DNA from: a virus
Length of the DNA stretch: 64,000 nucleotides
Virus record (IMG/VR): IMGVR_UViG_3300042320_001961
Span: 1-64,000 of that record
Strand: one strand, 5' to 3'
Shown here piece by piece: positions 24,669 to 34,400 of the stretch (the first letter of the stretch is position 1; every line of letters begins with the position of its first letter). The notes beneath the pieces are model-generated. The model did no database searches, had not been told where the DNA came from, and was given only the letters and a program-made list of their open reading frames with translations. The position numbers and the translations under genes are program-made.

Positions 24669-25157
24669 TCAGTCTTTCCATTTCGCACCTTCCTCCATAA
24701 GGCCGTCATCCCAACTATCTTCAACATTTTTACTCCTATTGCACCAGTAGAGATTAGTTAGCCTATTATCCGGTTTGCCATCTTCGCCAGTAGGATGCCT
24801 ATGGCAGATGACTATGTTCTCTCCACTGGGTTTTTCAGGTCCAAATAACTCCATCACGGCTTGGTGGACAAACGGCTCTTCACGATGCGGAACTCCCTGA
24901 CTTTCCCAAGTAAGATTGACTCTATGCTTACCCCTATCATCCGATCGAGGCTTTCTTAACTTGAACGAGCCGTTCTGTTGGACACGCCTAACCCTGCCCA
25001 TATCACTCACTTGATAAGGGGAGTCTTTCCATCTAAGCCATTTTTCTTTCTTCTCATCTTCAGGGTCCAGGGCAGGGACTTCTTCCATGCTCGTGTACTC
25101 GTCATCATCATCTTCAGGCAAAGACCACCCCGTTGGTATGTTAATGTTTACATCCAT
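24669..25157 (-). CDS. NUMOD4-HNH endonuclease with P-x-G-W leader
   Basis: A 162-residue protein. After an acidic N-terminal segment comes a NUMOD4 motif ('RWKDSPYQVSDMGRVRR') and then an HNH_3-type nuclease ('VHQAVMELFG', 'VICHRHPTG', 'DNRLTNLYWCNRSKNVED'). This pairing is typical of homing endonucleases. The first residues, 'MDVNINIPTGWSLPED', carry the P-x-G-W motif seen in five other window proteins, which is unusual for this family. I choose the ATG at 25155-25157, 4 nt after the preceding stop; an earlier frame start would overlap that gene. It lies between nrdB and nrdA, a position used by homing endonucleases in other phages. Confidence 0.82.
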   Translation of the reverse strand: MDVNINIPTGWSLPEDDDDEYTSMEEVPALDPEDEKKEKWLRWKDSPYQVSDMGRVRRVQQNGSFKLRKPRSDDRGKHRVNLTWESQGVPHREEPFVHQAVMELFGPEKPSGENIVICHRHPTGEDGKPDNRLTNLYWCNRSKNVEDSWDDGLMEEGAKWKD

Positions 25158-25161
25158 TACA

Positions 25162-25320
25162 CTAAATATCCCAAGCGTCGGCTGGCTGCTTTTTGTTAAT
25201 TTTGCGGACTCTCGAAAGGTCAAGAAGCCTGTCCGCCTTGCCCGCTTGTGTAATAAGGCAAGTAGTCCCGTGAGACGACTTCATAATCTTCTCGTTCTTG
25301 TCAGTCTTAGATAAAGCCAT
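25162..25320 (-). CDS. 52-residue unknown protein
   Basis: A small basic protein ('MALSKTDKNEKIMKSS...' to '...KQPADAWDI') with ATG at 25318-25320 and a TAG at 25162-25164. It fits tightly between two same-strand genes with gaps of 5 and 4 nt, which supports it being real. No family recognised. Confidence 0.55.
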   Translation of the reverse strand: MALSKTDKNEKIMKSSHGTTCLITQAGKADRLLDLSRVRKINKKQPADAWDI

Positions 25321-25325
25321 GGTGA

Positions 25326-25481
25326 TTAGTTAATCTTTTTAAGGTAATTGAGGCGGGCGAAGTAGTAAGCGCTCCAGGCAAGTTCGGGATCAGTGAAAGT
25401 CTTAACCCCAGACAAAGTCTTTACTACCCATGTGTTTCCGGGCTGCTGGAGATAAGGCTTTGGAAACGGGTAGTCAGCCAT
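25326..25481 (-). CDS. 51-residue unknown protein
   Basis: A small protein beginning 'MADYPFPKPYLQQPGNTW' with ATG at 25479-25481 and TAA at 25326-25328. It lies 9 nt after nrdB and 5 nt before the next small gene. Aromatic-rich with a single helix-like C-terminus ('WSAYYFARLNYLKKIN'). No family recognised. Confidence 0.55.
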   Translation of the reverse strand: MADYPFPKPYLQQPGNTWVVKTLSGVKTFTDPELAWSAYYFARLNYLKKIN

Positions 25482-25490
25482 TAGATCAGG

Positions 25491-26495
25491 TCATGTCAGA
25501 ACCAGGTCCAAGGCCCTAAGATCGACGTTGTCAAAGTCTTGGCTTGGCTTTGCAACATAGCCGCTCCCATTCTTCGCCATTGAAAAGAAGTCGTTATTCG
25601 TCTGGCCTTTGACCATAGGGTCGAACCAGGAAGCGATGTTCCGAGCTGATGCAATCTGTTCATCGCTCATTTCATAACGCATGTCAAGATCAAGGTTTTG
25701 GAAACGGTCGTTAGCTCGGTACAATATATAAGCTTTCAGGTCATTTAGAGCGATAGGAATAGCAGTGTTATCGACTTTGTCAAAAATGCTTTCCAAAAAG
25801 CTGTACTCATTGGCTATGATAGCGTCGAATCCTCTCTTGATCTGGGCTTTTTCCTCTTCTGTAATACCTACCTCTTTTACTAAGTATTTAAATAGTAAAC
25901 TTCCAGCATCGCTGTGTTTTACTTCGTCGGAAACTGACCATGATATGATTTGCGCTAGTCCTTTGAGTCTACCGCCCCTGTTAAAGGATAGTAAAATTGC
26001 AAAGGACGAGTATAGTGAGACTCCTTCACCACAACCAGAAAAAACAGCTAAAGATACTTTTTCCGACTCGCACTCAGTAAAGAACCTTTCAACTTTTGTT
26101 TTAGCCGCCTCGTCCGCCATGAACTCTTCGAACTCGTTAAGCCCAAGGGTGTCTGAAAGATAGTTATAAGCCGCTGCATGGATACGTTCAAACGCGCTGA
26201 ACGTCCTTGCCATGTCTTGGATCTCCGGCTTAGGGAACGTTCTGCATACCGTGTCTCCCCAATAACATGAGATGCCTAGTTCGGCGGAGGTGAAACCGCG
26301 CAACACACCGGCCACCAAATCTTTCTCCGACTGCGATAAGTTATGATCCCAGTCCAGGCAATCACTTTTCAGGCTGACTTCCCACGGATTCCACACCGAC
26401 AAGATCGCCTTTTTAAAATAATCGTTGAATTCAGGAAAGTCGTATCCATGGTCGAATTTGTAGACCATGGGGGGATGAGAAAGGATCGAGGCCAT
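25491..26495 (-). CDS. nrdB: ribonucleotide reductase small subunit
   Basis: A 334-residue class I RNR beta subunit with a ferritin-like fold. Metal ligands by position: E72 ('TSAELG'), E103 and H106 ('AFERIH'), E157 ('GEGVSLY'), E191 and H194 ('DEVKH'); the radical Tyr is Y110. The spacing E72-E103 (31) equals D84-E115 of E. coli, so the usual first-ligand Asp is a Glu here. NrdB supplies the radical for NrdA. First gene of the nucleotide operon that runs to 19821, behind a TGATATAAT promoter 20 nt upstream. Confidence 0.93.
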   Translation of the reverse strand: MASILSHPPMVYKFDHGYDFPEFNDYFKKAILSVWNPWEVSLKSDCLDWDHNLSQSEKDLVAGVLRGFTSAELGISCYWGDTVCRTFPKPEIQDMARTFSAFERIHAAAYNYLSDTLGLNEFEEFMADEAAKTKVERFFTECESEKVSLAVFSGCGEGVSLYSSFAILLSFNRGGRLKGLAQIISWSVSDEVKHSDAGSLLFKYLVKEVGITEEEKAQIKRGFDAIIANEYSFLESIFDKVDNTAIPIALNDLKAYILYRANDRFQNLDLDMRYEMSDEQIASARNIASWFDPMVKGQTNNDFFSMAKNGSGYVAKPSQDFDNVDLRALDLVLT

Positions 26496-26515
26496 TTAAA
26501 ATGTGGGTTGAAATG

Positions 26516-26524
26516 ATTATATCA
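26516..26524 (-). promoter_or_regulatory. host-like extended -10 promoter for nrdB
   Basis: TGATATAAT on the minus strand, a perfect TGnTATAAT, overlapping the TGA stop of the 26522 gene and ending 20 nt before the nrdB ATG. No clear -35. This suggests early or middle transcription of the nucleotide operon by host-type polymerase. Confidence 0.6.
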
Positions 26525-27043
26525 CAAAGCGAGAGTTTCCGGGAACCGTTCTCGAAGTTGAGCCAGGGCCGAGTCGGGCAACGTAGCCGAAAGCGTCCTA
26601 TAGGCGTCTTGCAGGGCGGAAGTCCGGTCACCACGCATAGGGGATTTATAGGTCTCACCACCTTTGAAATTGGGCACTACGGTGTACATTTTCTCCGACT
26701 TAATGTCCTGCACGAGGTAGTAATTCCTCCCCTGGACAACACCATCCTCGAGGACGATGTGCCCGATTGGGAGGTCGATGGTGCCGACATCGGCAGGGTC
26801 TTTGTCCCCAGCCTTAGGGCGATAGTCATCTTTACCGCCGTAACCGTCTCGGTTATCTGCTACTTTCGCAGCACCAAACTCCGAGTCGGGGGATACGTCT
26901 CTGCTGTGGTAATCGTCTTCCCCCTCGCCGATCTGGTTAGAAGGAATGTCGTTAGGGCCTGTGCCCATTCTCGCCTCACCAAACTCGTAAGACATTTCGT
27001 CTTTGTTCAGTGACGACCAGCCATAAGGCGCTTTGGTTTCCAT
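26522..27043 (-). CDS. P-x-G-W protein, late unit
   Basis: A 173-residue protein. The first residues 'METKAPYGWSSLNKDEM' hold the P-x-G-W motif (residues 6-9). Residues about 30-85 are acidic and look disordered. The C-terminal half, 'GHIVLEDGVVQGRNYYLVQD' onward, looks like a small beta domain followed by helices. It is a single-gene unit between a terminator plus GTTGAAAGC element and the nrdB promoter, so it is expressed separately and probably late. Function unknown. Confidence 0.72.
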   Translation of the reverse strand: METKAPYGWSSLNKDEMSYEFGEARMGTGPNDIPSNQIGEGEDDYHSRDVSPDSEFGAAKVADNRDGYGGKDDYRPKAGDKDPADVGTIDLPIGHIVLEDGVVQGRNYYLVQDIKSEKMYTVVPNFKGGETYKSPMRGDRTSALQDAYRTLSATLPDSALAQLRERFPETLAL

Positions 27044-27067
27044 TAGCTCGACTTGTTAAGATAACAA

Positions 27068-27076
27068 GCTTTCAAC
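27068..27076 (-). promoter_or_regulatory. GTTGAAAGC late-promoter-like element
   Basis: An exact 9-mer placed just downstream of a rho-independent terminator and 24 nt before the ATG at 27043. A fresh start of transcription is needed here, which supports promoter function. Confidence 0.72.
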
Positions 27077-27080
27077 TAAG

Positions 27081-27105
27081 AAAACCCCGGACATAAGCCC
27101 GGGGC
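27081..27105 (-). terminator. rho-independent terminator
   Basis: On the minus strand a 6-bp GC stem (CCCCGG / CCGGGG, loop 8 nt) is followed by TTTT, starting 14 nt after the stop of the 27119-28081 gene. Confidence 0.8.
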
Positions 27106-27118
27106 GTGCTAAGGGCGA

Positions 27119-28081
27119 TCAGGCGAAGTTCAGATCCAGGGCGTCCGGATTGACTTCTTCCTGCCTGCTCAGGATCAGTGTGCAACGGATCCGAGTCTTG
27201 CCATCGCTTGTGAGTTCCTTGTCCTTGATATGGAGCAGGGCGGGCTTTTCCTGGGTGATTTCGGGACTCGTCGCCAGCAGCGAGCGGAGACTGGTATGAG
27301 CCCAGGTCTCAGCAGTTTGACCGGTCCCCACCGGATAATCGCCGATCACGATCCGATACGAGGTACCGAATCTCGTGTTCGCGCTCCGATAGCCAATCAC
27401 GCTGTACTGACCAATTTCGAGGTCGCGGAAGTCGATCTCGCTGTCGCAGTCGGAGCGCATGCCCCCAGACCCACGGGGAGTAACCTCCTGCACAAGGGGA
27501 AGAATGTCATCTACCGCCTTGTTCTTTTTGAGCAGGGAGTTGAGAGCTTTTGTCTCAGGCGGGTTCTGGTAGTCGATGAACCGAACCGCGATTGGCATGG
27601 CGGTTTGACCCGAGCCATCCTCTTCGTCAACAGACACCATCAGGCAAGCGTCGGGTCCACGGCCGGAGAAGTTGAATTTAGCGAATTCAGCCTCAAGCGT
27701 TACAGCTTGGCCGTTAATTTCTACGCCCAAGCCCTCCTTGCCCAGAGTGACAGGGATGTAGCGATTGCCCCATTGAATGGTGAACGAGCCGGTGGAAGTA
27801 CCTTCGACTTCGTCATTCCCTGCCTTGAGAATGGGGCCGAAAAGGCGGTTGTAAACACCGTCTTCTGCCTTGATGAGGAAGGTGTTCTCTTCGAGAGGGA
27901 GTTCTTCGCCAGTCAAAGCGGTAAACACTTTGTCCAGCGCGAGACGCATCGCCTTGGGCAGATTCGCGTTAGGCAGAGCTGTGTACTGCTTAGAGTACTC
28001 ACGTCCTGCGAGCGGGGCGAGATCGGGGCTTGCGGTCCCCACCTCGATCACGTTGACGGTAAAAGTTGTAGCCGTGGTCAT
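27119..28081 (-). CDS. 320-residue unknown protein, single-gene unit
   Basis: A soluble, beta-rich protein with two parts joined near residue 190 by a Pro-Arg-Gly-Ser-Gly linker. The second half ('EIGQYSVIGYRSANTRFGTSY', then 'WAHTSLRSLLA' and 'KTRIRCTLILS') is compatible with an OB-like barrel, and the acidic-hydrophobic end 'DALDLNFA' recalls the tails of single-strand DNA-binding proteins. That makes an SSB-like role possible, but I do not recognise a family. It has its own terminator and a GC-rich leader, signs of an independently and perhaps strongly expressed gene. Confidence 0.75.
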   Translation of the reverse strand: MTTATTFTVNVIEVGTASPDLAPLAGREYSKQYTALPNANLPKAMRLALDKVFTALTGEELPLEENTFLIKAEDGVYNRLFGPILKAGNDEVEGTSTGSFTIQWGNRYIPVTLGKEGLGVEINGQAVTLEAEFAKFNFSGRGPDACLMVSVDEEDGSGQTAMPIAVRFIDYQNPPETKALNSLLKKNKAVDDILPLVQEVTPRGSGGMRSDCDSEIDFRDLEIGQYSVIGYRSANTRFGTSYRIVIGDYPVGTGQTAETWAHTSLRSLLATSPEITQEKPALLHIKDKELTSDGKTRIRCTLILSRQEEVNPDALDLNFA

Positions 28082-28138
28082 ACGATTTGGTCCTTTGGAT
28101 TTGGACGATAGGGAGAAATTCCCCTCGTCATGTTTTTA

Positions 28139-28146
28139 CTATACAC
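28139..28146 (-). promoter_or_regulatory. weak promoter-like element
   Basis: TGTATAGT on the minus strand resembles a -10 hexamer (TATAGT) about 57 nt upstream of the 28081 start, within the 87-bp gap after the 28169-28447 gene. No -35 seen. Confidence 0.3.
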
Positions 28147-28168
28147 CGCGCCGGGGGCGGGTGCGAAT

Positions 28169-28447
28169 TCAAATGTCAGGATTTGCTGACAGAAATTCTT
28201 GCGCTTTGAGGCGTATCGCGTAAAGCTGGGTCGAACATGGGTTAAGAGGGCACAAGGGTGGGATATAAAGCACGAGTCGGCCGCGCCACCACACCGCCCT
28301 CTCAAAAGGGCATTTGGGCGGGATTCGGTCCACCCAGGCCTGGGCGAGTTCCCGCGTCCATACCCTCGGTTCGAGAAAAGGCAAACGAAACTTGGGCAAG
28401 GAGGAGGTGAATTTGCCCCACCAGCGAGGGGGTTTAGCTCTTGCCAT
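28169..28447 (-). CDS. 92-residue Trp/Pro-rich protein
   Basis: A short basic protein rich in Trp, Pro and Arg ('KPPRWWGKF', 'RAVWWRGRL') with several Cys. Its ATG overlaps the TAA of the giant fibre gene by one base (TAATG), a usual sign of coupled translation. The stretch is more GC-rich than its surroundings. No family recognised; it could be a small assembly factor for the preceding fibre protein, but that is a guess from position only. Confidence 0.5.
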   Translation of the reverse strand: MARAKPPRWWGKFTSSLPKFRLPFLEPRVWTRELAQAWVDRIPPKCPFERAVWWRGRLVLYIPPLCPLNPCSTQLYAIRLKAQEFLSANPDI

Positions 28448-31400
28448 TAGACAGGATCTACTTGCAGAACACCAGCGTTACTTACACTGATGTCGTATTC
28501 AGTTCCGTCAGGGGATGAGATTCTAAACGAGTTAGGAACTTCTTTTTTCAAAAGAACGGAGGGGATAGAAACTGTACTAACCGTCTTACCTGCTAACTCT
28601 TGGTAGATAGAGAACGGGCCGGAATTAAAGGACGCTGAGTCCAATCCGGAGATTATACAATCCTTGGCAACTGCGGCAGCACCAGAGCTAAGTATACTCT
28701 GAGCCGTGCTTTGCGAGATTTTGTAAACCCCGCTTGAATACGGGAACGGTTTAAAGGATAAGCCACAAGTATTAGGATTGGATAAAAATCCCGTGTAAAA
28801 GAATTTCATATCCCAATCTTTGTTATCAAAGTTCCATTTCACAAAGGGAGCAATTCGGCTTGTAATTCTACAGTTTCCTCTGCCGCCCATGCCAAGCATT
28901 TTAACCCAGCAAGGCTCAGAACTATTGTGAGTGAACTTAAACTCCAGAGTTTTATTTCCCCCATCGCCATAACTTGCCCGTCTGAAATCAAAAACGATGT
29001 CGCAGTTTTGCCCCAAAAGACCACCAGCTTGATCAAAGAAGGCGACGAACGTCTTTTGGCTGGTATTTGCCATTTCTAGATTAGTTACAATACTGTAATC
29101 TGATCCGGAAGTAGTCAATTCTGGTGTAACCCGAATCTGAGTTTTTTCGCCCACACTGGCCGTGGCATTAATAAACTTACCTGGCACTTGAGAGTAAGCT
29201 GTGCCAGACGCGCTGCTTCCGCTGCAATTCAACCAGTTAATTACTGTATCCCGTGTATTTACCCCAAACCCCCCATTAAGGGTTAGATAAGTGCTTTCAG
29301 CATTTGTCCCATTAGTGTTAATGTCAATTGTCAGATCTTGGAAAATTATGCCAGCAGATATAGCTCTATCGATGACTTGAGGGATCCTGGTTCCGGCGAA
29401 TTTTGTGTTGTCCGAAGGTACAGAGCCGTCTATATTAATCCGGATTTTAGGGGTTGTAACAGCACCCCTCGCCCCAGCTACAACAACAGTCGACCAGCTA
29501 TTTGCAATCATTAATGGTCCTGCTTCGGTAGCAGTTATATTGTCATGGACACTGATTACAAGTTCGGCTCCTAGGGGGAGGTAGGCTCCGGCCGCAAATT
29601 CCAGCGCATCTGTTACTGTCTGGAAAATTGTTCTTCTGAATATCGAACTAGAATTGGGGCTGTAAGATACTTCATTTGTCTCGAAGTACCCACCAGGTAC
29701 TGAGTTTTCCCCGGTAAGCGGGGTACCCCTGGAGACGTGAAGCACGATGTAGGGGCTTGTGCCCTGAGATTTTACATACCCCGGGATATCTTTAGCCCAT
29801 TTGGCGATCCCTTTCTCCGTGACTAGGGCAGAGTCTGAGGCATTACTTTCGTCTCTTACGGGGAGAGATTGGCTAGAAGTTCTAAGACTTGTAAGCTTTG
29901 TACTATTCTCTAGAGAGGGGTCTTCGCCAATGCAAAGACTGGAGAATCCTACGGCATCAGTATTACCTGGCAGACCAGAATTTACAACGAACTGGGCTAT
30001 ATCGTCTGAAGGATCGTTAGGGTCTCCGCCCGGGATTTCTACGTTGACCTGGGTAACAGAAATGCCCCTACCGCCAGTGACATTATTATTTAACCTAGCA
30101 TCAAGTTCGTTAGCCAGGTCGAAGGCAGTAACAGCGACTTTGTCACTAATCCCCAGAAACGCTGGATTCTTCGCCCCTCTGATATCTTCTTTCTTGGCGA
30201 GTTGTACAATACCGGCCCGGTCGCGTGATGCATAGACTAGGGGAGGGTTTGGCGATGCGATGATATCGCCAGTAGTCAAAGATTTGAACTGGGTATCGTT
30301 ACTGAAGAAAAGGCTTGTACCCCGCCCCATGATAAGGCTGGAGCCGTCTTGCATAAGCAACGTACTTCTTATGATTACGTTGTTCAGCACCTGGTTGGTA
30401 AGGCCTTCGGCTCCAGATTCTGACGCGTAAGGAATCGAGAACTGCTCGCCCGACCTAAGGTCAAAGACAGTAGTACCGAGGTAATAGTTACCCTCCTCGT
30501 TCATACCGGTGGCGTATACTCGGCCACCATTCTCTTCGGTAATAATCTTACCAAGAATGAACTCTTGCTCTAAAGGTTCGCCTTGGAATGTTGGGAACGA
30601 AGTGTCGTAGTTCAGGTATCCAGTCCATTCCCAGGTGTGCCCGGAAGCGCGGATGACGGACGGACGTCTCAACCCGATCAGGATGCCGACAGAGGCGGAT
30701 GCCGAGGTACGGACCGTGATAGGTTCGGTCGATGCCTGGAGCGGGGCACTGAAGTTCACAGAAGCCCTTGCCTGCATTAGGGCCAAAGCCTGCTTAGTAG
30801 CACTTTCAACGGGGTCTTCCGTAAGCTCGGGATAATCGCTATCCAGAGACGGGTAAAAGTCTCCGGTAAATACATCGCGAGCGCGGGAACCTTGCGTCAA
30901 ATATGTAACGTATTTTCCACTGTTTTGGACACTGGCTCCTGGTGTAAACACCTCTTCATAAGTGCGTACTTGAGTGATGGTTAACGGGTTATCTTCAAGT
31001 TCGGATGAATTATTTAAAGGGAAACCGGCAACACCCGATTGCTTCTCAAGGACATAATAAGGCTGCGGACGTCTCATCCCCCGAAGACGCTCGAATCCTT
31101 CGAGTACGACTCGATACACTCGGTCATCCGCTCGCCTCTGATCAATAGCGCGGATGATTTTTACCGCCGACCGGTTGAACATAAAGTCCAGGGAGGCGAA
31201 GACGGCATCTTGCCCAGTCGGGTTGTCAATCAGCTTATACCTAAAGGCGTAGTTAAACCGTTTGGTGAGGTATCCATCGGCGTTTTGATCTGTACTTTCT
31301 TCGGAGATACCTTGAGTCGTTACATTAATATACCAGGCTGGAGATCCGGTTACTGTATTCCCGGTTTCCTGATCAATATCAATAGGTGCGCTGTCCCATG

Positions 31401-34400
31401 CAAATATTTTAGAGCTGTCGTCTAGATTACCAAATCCGGGGGAATTGGTTGCAGCGAGTTGGAGATCGCCAGTATACAGTATAGAATTGCCGACTTCATC
31501 AAAACCGTTAATATAGATACGTTTTCTGTTAGGTCTGTTGGGACCGCCGGACAACTCCCAAGTACTCGTACCGATTTTTTTGGTGTAGCTGTATTGGCCG
31601 AAAGCGATATTAGAGGCGGAAGGAGGACGTTCTAGGCTAAACGGACTGGCAATGTTCGAGTTTTGAACATAGATTCTGATGGTTTCGGGCGCCTCATTTT
31701 CACCAGTCTTATTTGCCAGCACATAAGCCAGGGTTTTATTATAGTCAATAACAAGACCAGTACTTACCTCAATATCTTCTAATGTGGCGGGACGACCGTC
31801 GGGAAGTTGAGTGTATTGCAGCGGCAAAGGGGGGACAATCTGTGTAATCCGGGTACCGCTGTATTCAGTCGCCGGGGCGGCTTGATCCTGACTAAAAGAC
31901 TTAGCTTTGTACCCAATACCTCGAAGTGAGATGTCACCAAAGTCCGAGCAAGAGTTAGTAATCGACAGATCAGCGCCGGACTCGGAAATAAAATGATCGC
32001 TGTTACCGATACAGAATACGGACACGATTTGGATCGTGGCATCGTTACTGCCTCTGATTCCAAAGTGGCGGTACTTGAACTTATCTGCATTGCTGGATTT
32101 GTATTTCTTGCCTTCGCTGTCCGTTTTATTAATAGGCGGGTCTTGAAAATACGTATTGTCTAAGTAACAGTTCGGGTCGGTCTGAAGCGAGACTTGGGTA
32201 AAGTTCGCGGTGACCATCGACTTAAAGCCAGACACACGTGAACCGTTCGCCCAGAGGCCGTTCAGACCGAAAATACTCCGAACCGAGCAGTTAAAGACGT
32301 AAGGCGAACTGGATCGGGTCGAGTTGATGTCCGGCAAGGGGACAATAGCGCCATCCGAGTTGCGAATTCTGGTGGCGCCGGGATACATAACAGCCGCGTT
32401 ACTGTCCGAGTCGGGACTAGGAATTCCTGTCTGATTCTCCTCAATGTCCTGAGACCGGTTCTGCTTTGTAGAGGCGATAGGGGCGACGATAGTGGTTTCA
32501 GCAGCAATCGCTTCAAGCAACTCATCTTCCCACCCATCAACATCTTTGAACAGGGAGTTAATCCGGGAATAGTAAGATGTTTCGCTGCCGCCCCCGATAA
32601 TCTCTTGCTCCGAAGCAAATTCAATAGCGGTGACGGTATTATGGCTTCTCGAGTATTGCAAGTTGTCGGTGAAAGTCATCAACGACACATAGGTTCCACC
32701 AGTAACTTTGAATATAGCGGTTTTTTCGGTCTGCGGGTCGTTCTGGACCGGGCTGAGTTCCGGAACGTACATCGGCCGGATGCGGACCTTGCGCAGATCG
32801 ACCCCGTCTACCGATATTCCCCGGGGAATGATAAGACCCCCGGTCTGAGGGTTGACAACAGCCAGATTGTCAAAGAAGAGTTTGTCGTTTACTTCAAAAG
32901 TCCCTCCAACGTATTCAAGGCTGATGATCCAGTTCGAGCTGGAGCCGGATTGTTTTTGCACCCGAGCGATGTTACCAACACCCCCAGACTCTGAGTAAAG
33001 GACTCGGCCCAAGTTCAACTCGCGTGGCGGTTGCGTGTTAACCGAATTACCGACATTCACCACGATGGTAGTGGCTTTGTCTCCTATAACCGAGTTAGAA
33101 ATTGTGAACCCTGTATCTACTTTTTGAACGAGTCCGGTCCCTTCACTTACCGTAAGACCGGAAAGGACACCAGGACTATTATCAACATAATAGTCACCCG
33201 GAGCGATTTCCAGCATGACCTTGTCGTACCGGTCGTTGTTCTGGCCGGAGCGACGAGATTCTCTAACACCTTCAAGCAGCGCACGTTCAATGGTGCGGAA
33301 CGGACGATCTTTATCAAAGCCCCTGTTATCGATTGAATCTTCGCCGATCGTCTGATCGATGTAGATTGTATTTCTGGAAAGAGGAGTGAAAGAGGCGTTA
33401 GATCTGTTGCATCGGGGGGCTTGAGGGACGTTTACGAGTCCGCCAGTACCATTCGCATACAATGCCACTGTTTCGTCATATTGCCTGTAGCACTTGCCAA
33501 GTGTCGGGTCGGCTTGTGACGGCTCGAAACTGTATACTCCTGCGGAAAGAATGGGATATGTGGTGGGCAATCTGGCCCCGTCCGGGCACTCGGCAATAGT
33601 CCTATCGCCAATAAACTCTTTACCACCACAAGAAAGGAACGTACCAAGAACCGGATTGCACTCTGATCCCGGTGCCTCTTCAAACTTCCACTGCCCGGTA
33701 GCTGCATGGTAAAACAGCTCGAGATGAGCGTCTCGGATGTTTACAATCCAGTCGTCTGGAGACCCGTTGAGTAATTCGTTACTTACGGGGTTTGTGCGAA
33801 TAATTAAAGGGAAACGGTCGAACGTCCCGGAAATATCGACTAACGCGATTCGGTCGCTGTCGCTGGGAGATTCGGGAAGCGTGACAATAATGCTGCCGTT
33901 ACCGGTATCTGCAATTACTCTGTCCGAGACTAACGCGGTGTAATCGTCGCGCTGGATGGGGGTGTTAGAAAGATTTCTCGGATACGGATTAAGGGCGGAG
34001 ATGAAGGTGTGTGGGCGGATGTCAATGTAACCAGTACCAAAGACTTCGCCTGTGTCGGGATCAGTGGCCAAGCCGTCGCCATTCGTGTCAAGAGTGATCT
34101 TCGCCAGCGGAATATGCGCTTCGTTAACGCTTGGCAACGAGCTGGACACCGAGACGGTGTAAGGTGCGTCTTGCTGTTCAAGCAGATAGATGTAGGATGC
34201 TGTTCCCGCGCCACCCAGCAACTTGATGTTTTGCCTGGGCCAGGAAACAGCGTCCCCCGACCGGTTTATAAAGCTTCCGGCCTCAATTGTTACACCCTGG
34301 CCACCCTCGAATGCGAAAGTGGACGGCAACCCTACAACCGCTAAAAGTTCGTTTTCATTTCCATTAAGTACGATACCGTCATGAGCAAGACGACCGATGG

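Noticed and set aside
26091-26099. GTTGAAAGG inside nrdB, and similar near-matches near 30.8 kb and 41.7 kb
   Set aside because: The last base differs, they are deep inside genes and no start codon follows at the usual distance, so they are treated as background.
27230-28111. A 293-codon plus-strand frame opposite the 320-residue gene
   Set aside because: Antisense shadow; the minus frame has its own terminator and start, while this one has no supporting context.
28082-28168. Possible origin or RNA gene in the GC-rich 87-bp gap
   Set aside because: Only a weak -10-like sequence is visible; no iterons, AT-rich unwinding region or stable RNA fold could be recognised by eye.
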